Below, in pieces: positions 35,392 to 44,910 of a DNA stretch of 64,000 bases (position 1 is its first letter; every line of letters begins with the position of its first letter). The DNA is from DASVBE01 sp963770375 (GTDB lineage: Bacteria; Actinomycetota; Actinomycetes; Streptosporangiales; Streptosporangiaceae), in assembly GCA_963770375.1 (NCBI GenBank), contig CAVYPM010000007.1:248001-312000 (forward strand), given 5' to 3'. A program made the position numbers and the translations under genes. The notes below the pieces were generated by a model, which searched no databases, was not told the DNA's origin, and was given only the letters and a program-made list of their open reading frames with translations.

Positions 35392-36609
35392 GTGAACGTG
35401 CTGATGATCTCCCCCGGCTACCCGGCCGAGATGGCCTACTTCACCCGCGGGCTGGCCCAGGCCGGCGCGGCCGTCATCGGCCTGGGCGACCAGCCCGTGA
35501 ACGCGCTGCCCGGGCCCGCGTCCAGCGCGCTGGCGCACTACCTGCACGTCGGTTCGCTGGCCGACGAGAACGCGGTCCGCCGCACCGTGGCCGAGCTCGC
35601 CCGGCAGGTGCGGATCAGCCAGGTCGAGTGCCTCTGGGAGCCGTACATGATCCTCGCCGCGCGGCTGCGCGAGGACCTCGGGCTGCCCGGGCTGACCGTG
35701 GCGCAGACCGTGCCGTTCCGGGACAAGGAGCGGATGAAGCAGCTGCTGGACGCGGCGGGCCTGCGCACGCCGCGGCACCAGGCCACCGGGTCGGTGGCGG
35801 GCGTGCGGGCCGCCGCGGAGCAGCTCGGCTACCCGCTGATCATCAAGCCCCTCTCCGGGGCCGGCTCGGCCGATACCTACCGGGTCGACTCGGCCGCCGA
35901 CCTGGACGCCACCCTGCCGATGCTGCGGCACGTGCCGCAGGTCAGCGTCGAGGAGTTCATCGACGGCGAGGAGTTCACCTACGACACGATCTGCGCGGGC
36001 GGCCAGGTGCTGTTCGAGAACATCTGCTGGTACCGGCCCCGCCCGCTGGCGACCAAGCAGCACGAGTGGATCAGCCCGGTCACCATGGCCCTGCGCGACC
36101 TGGACGTCCCGCACCTGCAGGGCGGCCGCCAGCTGGGCCGGGACGTGCTGCGGGTGCTCGGCTTCCGGGACGGGTTCACGCACATGGAGTGGTACCGCAC
36201 CGCGGCCGGCGAGGTGGTGTTCGGCGAGATCGGCGCCCGGCCGCCGGGCGCCAGGACCGTCGACGTGATGAACTACGCCACCGACGCGGACCTGTACGCG
36301 GCCTGGGCGCAGGCGGTCACCACCGGCCAGATCGACCGGCCGCTCCAGCGCCGGTACAACGCGGCGAGCATCTTCAAGCGCGCCCACGGAGCCGGCCGGA
36401 TCACCGGCTACGGCGGCCTGGACCAGCTGCTCGAGCGGTACGGGCCGCACGTGGCCGCGCTGGACCTGCTCCCGGTGGGCGCGCCGCGGCGGGACTGGCG
36501 GGCGGTGATCATCTCCGACGGCATGGTCATCGTCCGGCACGAGGAGCTGGCCGTCGCGATCGAGATGTCCGAGCGGTTCGCCTCCGACCTGCAGCTGTAC
36601 GCGGGCTAG
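35392..36609 (+). CDS. ATP-grasp ligase C
   Basis: Intact 405-residue member of the trio. It starts VNVLMISPGYPAEMAYFTRG (GTG), close to ligase A's opening. Core motifs: FRDKERMKQLLDAAGLRTPR, YPLIIKPLSGAGSADTYRVD (ATP-binding Lys), VSVEEFIDGEEFTYDTI, HMEWYRTAAGEVVFGEIGAR followed by PPGARTVDVMNYA. ATP-grasp enzymes of this layout form an acyl-phosphate and couple it to an amine. The fact that A, B and C diverge within the conserved frame suggests three different substrates or successive steps. Confidence 0.85.
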   Translation: MNVLMISPGYPAEMAYFTRGLAQAGAAVIGLGDQPVNALPGPASSALAHYLHVGSLADENAVRRTVAELARQVRISQVECLWEPYMILAARLREDLGLPGLTVAQTVPFRDKERMKQLLDAAGLRTPRHQATGSVAGVRAAAEQLGYPLIIKPLSGAGSADTYRVDSAADLDATLPMLRHVPQVSVEEFIDGEEFTYDTICAGGQVLFENICWYRPRPLATKQHEWISPVTMALRDLDVPHLQGGRQLGRDVLRVLGFRDGFTHMEWYRTAAGEVVFGEIGARPPGARTVDVMNYATDADLYAAWAQAVTTGQIDRPLQRRYNAASIFKRAHGAGRITGYGGLDQLLERYGPHVAALDLLPVGAPRRDWRAVIISDGMVIVRHEELAVAIEMSERFASDLQLYAG

Positions 36610-36629
36610 CGCACCACTAGCCAGCCGGG

Positions 36630-37604
36630 CTAGCGCAGGCCGAGCGCGACGTCCAGGCCTGTGCCGGTCTCCTGGCCGGGGCCGACCTGCGCGCGGCTGC
36701 GCCGCAGCACCAGCGCGGTGATGACCACGGCCAGCACGGTGGCCGCGAGCATGAGCGTGGCCAGCGCGTTCACCGCGGGGGTCAGGCCGAACCGAACGGC
36801 CGAGAACAGCACGATCGGCCAGGTGTTGGTCGTGCCGTTGGTGAACGCGGGGATCACGTAGTCGTCGAACGAGAACGTGAACGACAGCAGCCCGGCGGCC
36901 AGGATGCCGGGCGCCAGCCGGGGCAGCGTCACCTGCCGGAACGTGGCCAGCGGCCCGGAGCCCAGGTCATAGGCGGCCTCCTCGAGCACGTCGCCCATGC
37001 CGACGAACCGGGCCCGGATGATCAGCATCGCCACCGCGGCGTCGAACACCACCTGGCCGAGCAGGATCGTGGGCTTGCCCAGTGCCGGGAAGGCCGAGGC
37101 GTGGCTGCGGGCCTGGACGAAGAAGATCAGCAAGGCCACCGCGATGACGATCTCGGGGACGACCAGGACCAGGTACACGATCGAGTCGAACGGCGCCCGC
37201 ACCCGCGGCTTCATCCGGGCCAGCGCCAGCGCCGCCAGCAGGCCGAGCGCGGTGGAGATGATCGCCGCCACGGCGGCGATCTGCAGGCTGGTCAGGATGG
37301 CCGGGATGAACGTCGGGTCGTGCAGCCCGGCGCTGAACCAGCACCCGGTGAACCCGTTCCACACCGTGATGTTGCCGATCTGGTCCGGCGGGATGTCGCA
37401 CGGCGCCACGCCCGGGTGCGAGGCGAGCGATACGGCCGACGGCTTGTCGAACGCGAAGATCACCATGACCAGGATCGGCAGGTACAGGAACGCGTACATG
37501 ACCATCGCCCACGCGGTGAAGCCGAGCTTGGCCGACGGCCGCCGCCAGCGGCGACGGGCGGGCACGGGCCGGGCAGGCACGGGGGCCGCCGGGGCGCTAG
37601 GCAC
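36630..37604 (-). CDS. Polyamine-type ABC transporter permease (PotC-like)
   Basis: A 324-residue inner-membrane permease with about six helices. The cytoplasmic EAA loop reads LEEAAYDLGSGPLATFRQVT and LPRLAPG, and SFTFSFDDYVIPAFTNG is typical of PotC. Its GTG overlaps the end of potB-like by eight bases. An extra loop with two Cys (APCDIPPDQIG ... FTGCWF) follows helix 1. Last gene of the leftward operon ATPase, binding protein, permease, permease; it converges on the ATP-grasp C gene with 20 bp between. Confidence 0.88.
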   Translation of the reverse strand: MPSAPAAPVPARPVPARRRWRRPSAKLGFTAWAMVMYAFLYLPILVMVIFAFDKPSAVSLASHPGVAPCDIPPDQIGNITVWNGFTGCWFSAGLHDPTFIPAILTSLQIAAVAAIISTALGLLAALALARMKPRVRAPFDSIVYLVLVVPEIVIAVALLIFFVQARSHASAFPALGKPTILLGQVVFDAAVAMLIIRARFVGMGDVLEEAAYDLGSGPLATFRQVTLPRLAPGILAAGLLSFTFSFDDYVIPAFTNGTTNTWPIVLFSAVRFGLTPAVNALATLMLAATVLAVVITALVLRRSRAQVGPGQETGTGLDVALGLR

Positions 37605-38502
37605 CGAACTGCTCCTCTTTGGTGGCGAACAGGATGTACAGAATCACGAACACGGACAGCGCGATCATCAGCGCGATGGACAGCGCCGAGCCGAACGGCT
37701 GGTTCTGCGCCGAGAGGAACTGGTCGCCGATCGCGTTCCCGACGAACTCGTACTTCCCGCCGGACAGGATGGCGGGGATGATGTACTCCCCGGTCATCGG
37801 GATGAACACGAGCAGCCCGCCGGTGACCACGCCGGGCAGCGTCAGCCGCAGGGTGACCTGGCGGAACGCGGCCAGCGGGCGGGCGCCCAGGTCGGTCGCG
37901 GCCTCGATCAGCGTCCAGTCCATCCGCTCCAGCGAGGCGAACACCGGCAGGATGAACAGCGGCAGGTAGTTGTAGACCAGCCCGACCGCGACCGCGTACT
38001 TGGTGTAGAGGATGTTGATGCCCAGATCCTTGGCCAGGTAGCCGTTCGGGTCCAGGATGATCTTCAGCGCGTAGGTGCGGATCAGGAACGACGTCCAGAA
38101 CGGCACCACGATCAGCAGCAGCGCGAGCAGCTTGTAGGTGCTCAGGTAGCGGGCCATCCAGTAGGCGATCGGGTAGCCCACCGCGATCGTCAGCAGCGAC
38201 CCGACCGCGGCCATGACCAGCGTGCGGATGAAGATCGTGATGTACAGGGACTGGCCGACCTGCTTGAACTGGGACAGGTCGAAGCCGTAGGTCAGGCCCC
38301 CGAACCCCTTCTGGGTGGCCAGGGAGAAGGCGACGAGGATCGCCATCGGGCCCAGGAAGAAAATTGCGTAATAAATGAAGGTCGGTACGGTCAGCCACGA
38401 CGGATACCGCGGCCGGGAGGATCGCTCCGCCCGCCGCCTGGCCGCCGGGCTGACCGTCGCCGGTGCCGTCTCCTGCGGCGCCTCGGTCTGCGGAACGGCC
38501 AT
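37597..38502 (-). CDS. Polyamine-type ABC transporter permease (PotB-like)
   Basis: 301 residues, six predicted helices. FIYYAIFFLGPMAILVAFSL is helix 1. The EAA loop is TLIEAATDLGARPLAAFRQV followed by TLRLTLPGVV, and FIPMTGEYIIPAILSG is PotB-like. The N-terminal 40 residues are a hydrophilic Pro/Arg-rich tail. ATG 38502 shares one base with the stop of the binding-protein gene, and its own end overlaps the next permease, so translation is coupled along the operon. Confidence 0.88.
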   Translation of the reverse strand: MAVPQTEAPQETAPATVSPAARRRAERSSRPRYPSWLTVPTFIYYAIFFLGPMAILVAFSLATQKGFGGLTYGFDLSQFKQVGQSLYITIFIRTLVMAAVGSLLTIAVGYPIAYWMARYLSTYKLLALLLIVVPFWTSFLIRTYALKIILDPNGYLAKDLGINILYTKYAVAVGLVYNYLPLFILPVFASLERMDWTLIEAATDLGARPLAAFRQVTLRLTLPGVVTGGLLVFIPMTGEYIIPAILSGGKYEFVGNAIGDQFLSAQNQPFGSALSIALMIALSVFVILYILFATKEEQFGA

Positions 38503-39755
38503 CAGGCCGCCTTGAACTCCGAGTAGATCTGCGTGCGCGCCTGCACCACCTGCGGGCTGACGTTCAGGATGTAGTGGTAGCCGTCGGTGTACTTCTTGGG
38601 CACGTTGAACTTGGGGTCATCGCGCAGGCTGGCGGGCACCTGGTCCAGCGCGGCCGGGATCGGGATCGGGTAGTTGTGGTAGTTCATCTCGGCCACCGCG
38701 GTGCTCGGGGTGAGCAGCCAGTTGATCCACGCGTGCGCGGCCACCGGGTGCGGGGCGTTGACCGGGATGCACCAGTTGTCGGCCCAGATCTCCGATTGTT
38801 CCGTCGGGATGATCGCGGTGATGTCGCCCTGCTTCTTGCGCCCCTCGACGATCCGCCGCGCGTCGCCGTTCCAGGCCTGGGACAGGATGATCTTGCCGGC
38901 GATCGCGTCGTTGATGTAGCTGGACGAGTCGATCGTGGTCACGCCGGGGCGGACGGACAGCAGGAACTTCTTCACCTCGGCGAAGTCGCCCGAGCTGTCG
39001 GTGTTGGGGTTCATGCCGTTCGCCAGCAGCGCCAGCGGCACGACTTCCTCGGCGCCGTCGAGCAGGTTGGTCCGGCCCTTGGGGGCGTACTTGTTGAGCA
39101 GGTTGTAGAAGTCCAGCATCGTCGCCGGCTGCTCGGTGATGATCTTGTTGTTGTAGAAGAACATCGTGATGCCGAAGTCCTTGATCACGTGGTAGTTCCC
39201 GGTGGGGTCATACGACGGCTTCAGGAACGACGGGTCCAGGTTCTTCAGGTTGGGCAGCAGCGCCTTGTCCAGCGCCATCAGCCCCTTCTCCTCGATCAGC
39301 TGGGCGACCGCGTTCTGGCTGGGCACGATGATGTCGTAGCCGGTGCCGCCGGCGTGCAGCTTGGCGATCAGCTCGTCGTTGCTGGAGTAGAACGTCGAGT
39401 GCAGGGTCAGCCCGGCGGCCTTCTCCTTGGGCAGCTTGGTGAACTTGGTGAACGTCGACGGGGCGTCGTACTGCGACCAGTTGTAGATCTCCAGGTGGTT
39501 CTCCAGCGGCTTGCCGGCCAGCGCGTCGGACGAGGAGCTGGACGAGCTGCCGGACCCGCCGCTGCTGCCGCCGGACGAGCCGCCGCAGGCCGCCGCGGCC
39601 GCGGCCAGGATCGCCATCCCGCCCAGGCCGAGAGCCTGCCGCCGGTCGATCCGCCGCCCGGCCGCGCGCTGCACCTCGCGGTGCAGGTAGTCGAACTTCG
39701 GCTTGGCCTCGACCGGCGCCAGGATCCGCAGGTCATCATCGGGATGCTGGGTCAT
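38502..39755 (-). CDS. Extracellular solute-binding lipoprotein (PotD-like)
   Basis: 417 residues. The N-terminus carries a twin-arginine-like motif (RRIDRRQALGLGGMAILA) followed by a lipobox ending AAAAACGG, so it is probably a Tat-exported lipoprotein. A Gly/Ser linker leads to the binding domain: LEIYNWSQYDAPSTF, YDIIVPSQNAVAQLIEEKGL, ILSQAWNGDARRIVEGRKKQ, INWLLTPSTAVAEMNYHNYP. This is the spermidine/putrescine-binding fold. True polyamine specificity is not provable from motifs. ATG overlaps the ATPase stop by four bases. Confidence 0.87.
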   Translation of the reverse strand: MTQHPDDDLRILAPVEAKPKFDYLHREVQRAAGRRIDRRQALGLGGMAILAAAAAACGGSSGGSSGGSGSSSSSSSDALAGKPLENHLEIYNWSQYDAPSTFTKFTKLPKEKAAGLTLHSTFYSSNDELIAKLHAGGTGYDIIVPSQNAVAQLIEEKGLMALDKALLPNLKNLDPSFLKPSYDPTGNYHVIKDFGITMFFYNNKIITEQPATMLDFYNLLNKYAPKGRTNLLDGAEEVVPLALLANGMNPNTDSSGDFAEVKKFLLSVRPGVTTIDSSSYINDAIAGKIILSQAWNGDARRIVEGRKKQGDITAIIPTEQSEIWADNWCIPVNAPHPVAAHAWINWLLTPSTAVAEMNYHNYPIPIPAALDQVPASLRDDPKFNVPKKYTDGYHYILNVSPQVVQARTQIYSEFKAA

Positions 39756-40912
39756 GATTCCTCCTCCGGGCCGCCGGTCAGGGCCGGGTCGGCTTCGCCA
39801 AGCAGCAGCGGGGCGGATTCGTCCCAGCTGATCGTGATCTGGTCCCCCGGGTGGATCGTGTCCAGGGCCGGGTCGGCGCTGGCCCGCTGCTCACGGACGA
39901 TCACGCTGTCGCCGCTGGCCAGCTGGGCCACGATCTGGATCTGGTCGCCCAGGTACATCTTGGTGATCACCTCGGCGCCCGCCGCGTTGGCGGTGCCGGG
40001 CGGCGGGCCGGCCACCGCGACCATCCGCTCCGGCCGGATGCCCACCCGTACGTTGCTGCCGCGGGCCGCCGTGCCCCGGCCGCGGACCACCACGCCGGGC
40101 CCGGCCTGCACCGCGAAGCCGCCGTCGGCGGCCTCGGCGACCGGGCCGGACAGGAAGTTCATGTCGCCGATGAAGTCGGCCACGAACGGGGTCAGCGGCT
40201 GGTCGTAGATCGCCCGCGGCTCGTCCAGCTGCTCGATCACCCCGTTGGACATCACCGCGACCCGGTCCGACATGGACAGGGCCTCTTCCTGATCGTGGGT
40301 GACGTACACGAACGTGATACCGACCTGCGACTGGATGCGCTTGAGCTCGATCTGCATCTCCTTGCGCAGCTTCAGGTCCAGCGCGCCGAGCGGCTCGTCG
40401 AGCAGCAGCACCCGCGGGTTCATCACCAGCGCCCGGGCCAGCGCGACCCGCTGCTGCTGGCCGCCGGACAGCATCTTCGGCCGGTGCTTCTCCCGGCCGG
40501 TCAGCTGGACCAGTTCCAGCGCCTCCCGGGCCCTGGCGTACCGCTCGGCCTTGCCCACCCCGCGCTGCTTGAGCCCGTAGGCCACGTTGTCCAGCACGGA
40601 CATGTGCGGGAACAGCGCGTAGCTCTGGAAGACCGTGTTGACCTCGCGCTTGTACGGCGGGGTGCCGGCCGCGTCGGTGCCGCCGATCAGGATCTCGCCC
40701 TCGTCCGGCTGCTCGAAGCCGGCGATCAGCCGCAGCGACGTGGTCTTGCCGCAGCCCGACGGGCCGAGCAGGGACAGGAACTCGCCCTGCCTGACCTTCA
40801 GGCTCACCGCGTTCACCGCGGTCAGCGACCCGAACCGCTTGGTGACCGCGCGGAACTCGACGTCGCACGGCCGGTCGCCATCGGCGAGAGATACGGCCAA
40901 CTTTCCCCCCAT
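39752..40912 (-). CDS. Polyamine-type ABC transporter ATPase (PotA-like)
   Basis: A 386-residue ATPase: Walker A GPSGCGKTT (residues 50-58), Q-loop NTVFQSYALFPH, signature MLSGGQQQRVALARAL, Walker B RVLLLDEPLGALD and H-loop VTHDQEEAL. The C-terminal TOBE region (NVRVGIRPERMVAVAGPPPG) marks it as a PotA/MalK-type importer ATPase. First gene of the operon. The ATG at 40912 has no clear ribosome site, so a leaderless or alternative start is possible. The promoter must lie within 40913-41034, which is locally AT-richer. Confidence 0.88.
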   Translation of the reverse strand: MGGKLAVSLADGDRPCDVEFRAVTKRFGSLTAVNAVSLKVRQGEFLSLLGPSGCGKTTSLRLIAGFEQPDEGEILIGGTDAAGTPPYKREVNTVFQSYALFPHMSVLDNVAYGLKQRGVGKAERYARAREALELVQLTGREKHRPKMLSGGQQQRVALARALVMNPRVLLLDEPLGALDLKLRKEMQIELKRIQSQVGITFVYVTHDQEEALSMSDRVAVMSNGVIEQLDEPRAIYDQPLTPFVADFIGDMNFLSGPVAEAADGGFAVQAGPGVVVRGRGTAARGSNVRVGIRPERMVAVAGPPPGTANAAGAEVITKMYLGDQIQIVAQLASGDSVIVREQRASADPALDTIHPGDQITISWDESAPLLLGEADPALTGGPEEES

Positions 40913-41034
40913 CTACCACAAGTTTTACGGAACTTTAGGCCCATAAACCCCACGAGGTCTACTACTGGCTGGCTAGTCAGCAGCTCCGTTAGCTGGTTGC
41001 AACATGCCCGATGACCTGCGCCGCGGTCCGCCGG

Positions 41035-44000
41035 CTAGCCGGGATTCCCGCCGGGCGCGGCCGCGCCGTGCCCGGCCAGGAGCGTGACGTCGCCCTTCGC
41101 CCGGGCCAGGGCCAGCGCGGCGGCCAGCGCATCGGCGGCCTGGGCGGCCCGGCCAGCCCGGCGCAGGACGGCCGCGCGGGTGGCCTGTGCGTGGCAGCGG
41201 AGCATGAGGAACTGGGTGCCCTCGGCGGCGGCCACGGCCGCGTCCGCACGCCGGATCGCCGTGGCGTGGCTGGCCGACAAGGCGGCCAGGGCTGACTGGG
41301 CGGTCAGCCGGCGGACCCGCCACTCAGTGTCACGGGGGGCCGGGACCGAGTCGATGTCCCCGACGGCCCGGGCCGCGTCCGCGCGCCGGCCCTGAGCGAG
41401 CAGCACGTGCGCCAGGTCGGTCAGGGCCGTGGACTGAACCCACCGGTCGCCGGTGCGCTGGCCGGTCCGCAGCGCCTCGCTGACCGCTTCCTCGGCGCCG
41501 GGGTAGTCGCCGGCCCGCAGCCGCATCCGGGAGTCAAAGATGGCCATCGCGGCCCCGGTCATGTTCAGGCCGAGCTCGGCCAGCCCGCGGCGGGACTGGC
41601 GCATCAGCGCTTCCGCGTCGTGACCGTCGCCCGCCATGGACCGCAGTACGGCCAGGAACCCGGTCAGCCCGAGCGTGGCCACCTGGTCATCCTCGGCTTC
41701 CGCGATCAGCTGGGCCAGCCGGCGCAGGCCCTGCCGGACCGGGATGCAGCCGTCCACCAGGGACCAGGCGATATAGGCCTGGCCAACGGCGGCCTCGAAC
41801 CCGGCCCCGGCCCGCTGAGCGTGCCTGACCTGCCGCTCGCACTGCCGCAGGGCGCTATCCGGCTGGCCGTTCATCCACAGCAGTTCGGCGTGCAGATAGT
41901 GCGCCCGGGCCAGGCCCAGGTCGTCGCCGAGCGTGGTGAACACCCCGGTGGCCTGGCCGACCGTGGCCAGCGCGGCCTCGGTGTCGGCGCGGGCCGGGTC
42001 CGCGTACAGCCGGGCCCGCTCACGTTCCACCGCGGAGCGCCAGCGCACCGCGGGCAGCCCCAGTTCGAGGCCGGCCCGCTCCCCGGCCTGGGCCACTTCC
42101 GCGGCCCGGCCGAACGTGCCCGCCTCGGCCAGCGCCGAGGCCAGCACGGGCAGCAGCCCGGCGGCCGCCACCGGCTGCGCCGCGAGCATCCGCCGGGCCC
42201 GGTCGAGCAGCCCGATCTCCGCGATCAGCTCGCCGCGGCGGTGCGCGTCCCCGGCCGCGCTGGTGAGCAGCGGCCCGGCCCGGGCCGCGATGCGGTCCGC
42301 CTGGTTCGCCGGGTCGCCGATCGCGGTCAGGTGGCCGTGCGCCAGTTCCAGGTGCGCGGCCTGCAGTTCGGCGCTCGCCGCGGCGGGCGGGACCAGGCCG
42401 GCCAGCCACGCCGCGTGCTGCTCGTGCAGCACGGCCCGGTCGGCCCTGGTCAGCATCGCGTAGGCGGCCTCTCGGATCAGCCGGTGCCGGAAGCCGAAGG
42501 CGGGCCGGCCGCCAAGGCCGCTGGCCACCGGCACGATGAGATCCCGGCGGAGCAGCGCGTCCAGCACCTGGTCCAGGACCGGACCGGTGACGGCGGCCGT
42601 GCCGCCCGGGCCGGGCCTGGCGCCGACGGCCGCCTGGTGGAACACGTCACCCTCGATCGAGCCCCGTTCCAGGACGGTCCGCTCGGTGGCCGACAGCAGG
42701 TCCAGCCGGGAGGCGAGCAGCCCCTGCAGGGCCGGCGGCACGGTCACCTGGCCGTCCGGCTGCTCGCGCAGGTGCCGGGCCAGCTGCTCGAGGAACAGCG
42801 GGTTGCCGCCCGCGGTGGCGATCACCCGGTCCCTGGTGACGGCGGGCAGCCCGCCGTCAGGATCACCGTCCGCGGCGCGCCCCGCGCCGCCGGGCGGGGC
42901 GGCCAGCCAGGCGAGCAGCGCGCGGCTGTGCGTGTCGTCCAGCGGGCCCAGGGCCAGGGTGGCGGCCTGCTCCCAGCCGCGGCCCCAGTTCGGCTGGGCC
43001 TGGCGCAGCTCGGGCCGGGCCAGGCAGACCAGCAGCACCGGGACCTCGTGCAGCTGGCCGGCCAGCTCGTCGAGGAGCCCGGCCACCTCCGGCGCCGCAT
43101 GCTGGACATCGTCGATGATCAGCACCGCCGGGTGCGGCCCGGTGACCGCGGCCAGGACCTGCCCGATCGCCCAGGGCAGCGGGCCGCTGGCCCGCTGCGG
43201 GCCCTGGCCGAGCATGGCCAGCACGGCCTGGGCCGCCCCGGTGGCGACCCCGGCCCTGGCCAGCCAGTCCGCGGGCCGGCCGCCGGCCGCGGCCTGCTCG
43301 ATGATCTCCTGGAACGGCCGGTACGGCACATCCTCGCCGGGCGGGCGGCACCGGCCGCGCAGCACCACCGCGCCGGGCCTGGCCAGCCGCTCGAACTCCA
43401 GCGAGAGCCGGGTCTTGCCGGTGCCCGGCTCCCCGGTCACCGTGACGAGCTGCCCGGCCCGGCTGGCCGCCACGCTGGCCAGCGCCCGGGTCAGGACGCC
43501 GAGCTCGGCGTCGCGGCCCAGGTACGGGCCGCCCCGGGACCGGCGGACCGCCGCGGCGCTGAGATCGATCCCGGCCAGGGCCATCGCCGCGCCGCCGGTG
43601 GCCGGGCTGCCCTGCGCGGCGTGCGCGACAAGCCGCCAGGCCGGGGCGGCCAGCAGCACCTGGCCCGGTCGGGCCCGCCGGGCCAGCGCCACGGCCTGCT
43701 CGGCCAGGTCACCGAACAGGAACGGGGCATGGACGTCCGGCGGGGCGACGGCCTCCCCGGTGGCGACGCCGACGCCCGGCGGCGGCCCGCCCGGCGCGGC
43801 GGCGATCGCGGCGGCGGCGGCCACCGCTTTCAGCGCGTCGTCCTCCCTGGCCACCGGCCAGCCGAAGACCCCGGTGACGGCCCCGGCGGTGCCGTCGCGC
43901 AGCGCCCCGTGGAACTCGGCGCACACGCCTGACATCCGGTCCCGCAGGCTCAGCAGCCCCGCCCTGGCCGCTTCCGGGTCGGCCGGGACCGGCCCGCGGT

Positions 44001-44910
44001 CCCCCGGCTGCGGCACGGCGGCCACGCAGGTCACCGGGCGCCGCCTGGCTGACTCGCGCGCTGGCTCCCGGCCCTGGCCGGCCGGCCCTGGCGGCCGGGC
44101 CGGCCAGGCCGCGGCCCGCGGCGCGGGCACGGGCCCGCCCGGCAGGTCTCCGTGCCGCAGCACCAGCTGGTGGGCTTCGCGCAGCTCCGCGGACGGCTCG
44201 ACGCCCAGTTCGGCGAGCAGCATCCGGCGGGTGTCCAGGTAAACGGCCAGCGCGTCGGCCTGCCGCCCGCTGCCGTACAGCGCCAGCATCAGCTGGGCCG
44301 CCATCCGTTCCCGCAGCGGGTGCTCGGCGGCCAGGGCCGTGAGCTCGCCGACCAGCTGGGCGTGCCGGCCCAGGGCCAGGTCAGCGTCCACCCGGCCGGT
44401 CAGCGCGGCCATCCGCAGCTCGTCCAGCCGGCCGATCTCCGGCTGGGCGAACGGCTCGTCGCGGACGTCGGCCAGCGCCTGGCCGCGCCACAGGCCCAGC
44501 GCCCGGCGCAGCGTGCCTGCCGCGTCGGCGGCCTCGTTACGGTCCAGCTGACCGCGGCCGGCCTGCACCAGCGTCTCGAACCGGTCCGCGTCCACCGACC
44601 CGGCAGGCAGCCGCAGCACGTACCCCCCGGCCAGGCCGGCCACGACGTCAGCCCCGTCCTGGCCGCCGCCGGCCAGCGACCGGCGCAGCCGGGACAGCGC
44701 CAGCTGGAGGGCGTTGCGCGGGTCCTGGGGCGGCTGGCCCGGCCACAGCGCCTCCACCGCGGAGTCCGCCGGGACAACTTCGCCGCGGCGGGTGAGCAGC
44801 AGGGCCAGCAGGGTCAGCGGCCGCCCCCGCGGGACGGGCAGCCTGGTCCCGGCCACGTCGCGGGCTTCGATCGGGCCGAGCAGGCCGACCTCGATGAGCC
44901 GCGCGGTCAT
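41035..44910 (-). CDS. Giant SARP/AfsR-like regulator: BTAD, degenerate cyclase domain, AAA ATPase, TPR
   Basis: 1291 residues without a break. Residues 1-95 form an OmpR-like winged helix (LLGPIEARDVAGTRLPVPRG, RNALQLALSRLRRSL), and 95-250 the bacterial transcriptional activation domain (ELGVEPSAELREAHQLVL). Residues about 285-430 resemble a class III adenylate cyclase homology domain (VTGVFGWPVAREDDALKAVA, PPGVGVATGEAV), but the metal-binding aspartates are not visible. The ATPase has Walker A TGEPGTGKTRLS near 490 and Walker B VLIIDDVQHA near 597. TPR-like helices fill the rest. Probably activates a nearby pathway; the target is unknown. Confidence 0.85.
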   Translation of the reverse strand: MTARLIEVGLLGPIEARDVAGTRLPVPRGRPLTLLALLLTRRGEVVPADSAVEALWPGQPPQDPRNALQLALSRLRRSLAGGGQDGADVVAGLAGGYVLRLPAGSVDADRFETLVQAGRGQLDRNEAADAAGTLRRALGLWRGQALADVRDEPFAQPEIGRLDELRMAALTGRVDADLALGRHAQLVGELTALAAEHPLRERMAAQLMLALYGSGRQADALAVYLDTRRMLLAELGVEPSAELREAHQLVLRHGDLPGGPVPAPRAAAWPARPPGPAGQGREPARESARRRPVTCVAAVPQPGDRGPVPADPEAARAGLLSLRDRMSGVCAEFHGALRDGTAGAVTGVFGWPVAREDDALKAVAAAAAIAAAPGGPPPGVGVATGEAVAPPDVHAPFLFGDLAEQAVALARRARPGQVLLAAPAWRLVAHAAQGSPATGGAAMALAGIDLSAAAVRRSRGGPYLGRDAELGVLTRALASVAASRAGQLVTVTGEPGTGKTRLSLEFERLARPGAVVLRGRCRPPGEDVPYRPFQEIIEQAAAGGRPADWLARAGVATGAAQAVLAMLGQGPQRASGPLPWAIGQVLAAVTGPHPAVLIIDDVQHAAPEVAGLLDELAGQLHEVPVLLVCLARPELRQAQPNWGRGWEQAATLALGPLDDTHSRALLAWLAAPPGGAGRAADGDPDGGLPAVTRDRVIATAGGNPLFLEQLARHLREQPDGQVTVPPALQGLLASRLDLLSATERTVLERGSIEGDVFHQAAVGARPGPGGTAAVTGPVLDQVLDALLRRDLIVPVASGLGGRPAFGFRHRLIREAAYAMLTRADRAVLHEQHAAWLAGLVPPAAASAELQAAHLELAHGHLTAIGDPANQADRIAARAGPLLTSAAGDAHRRGELIAEIGLLDRARRMLAAQPVAAAGLLPVLASALAEAGTFGRAAEVAQAGERAGLELGLPAVRWRSAVERERARLYADPARADTEAALATVGQATGVFTTLGDDLGLARAHYLHAELLWMNGQPDSALRQCERQVRHAQRAGAGFEAAVGQAYIAWSLVDGCIPVRQGLRRLAQLIAEAEDDQVATLGLTGFLAVLRSMAGDGHDAEALMRQSRRGLAELGLNMTGAAMAIFDSRMRLRAGDYPGAEEAVSEALRTGQRTGDRWVQSTALTDLAHVLLAQGRRADAARAVGDIDSVPAPRDTEWRVRRLTAQSALAALSASHATAIRRADAAVAAAEGTQFLMLRCHAQATRAAVLRRAGRAAQAADALAAALALARAKGDVTLLAGHGAAAPGGNPG

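Noticed and set aside
34168..36609. One 813-residue fusion of ATP-grasp B and C
   Set aside because: The open frame passes through out-of-frame sequence from about 34725 to 35391. The true end of B (35389) and GTG start of C (35392) are visible.
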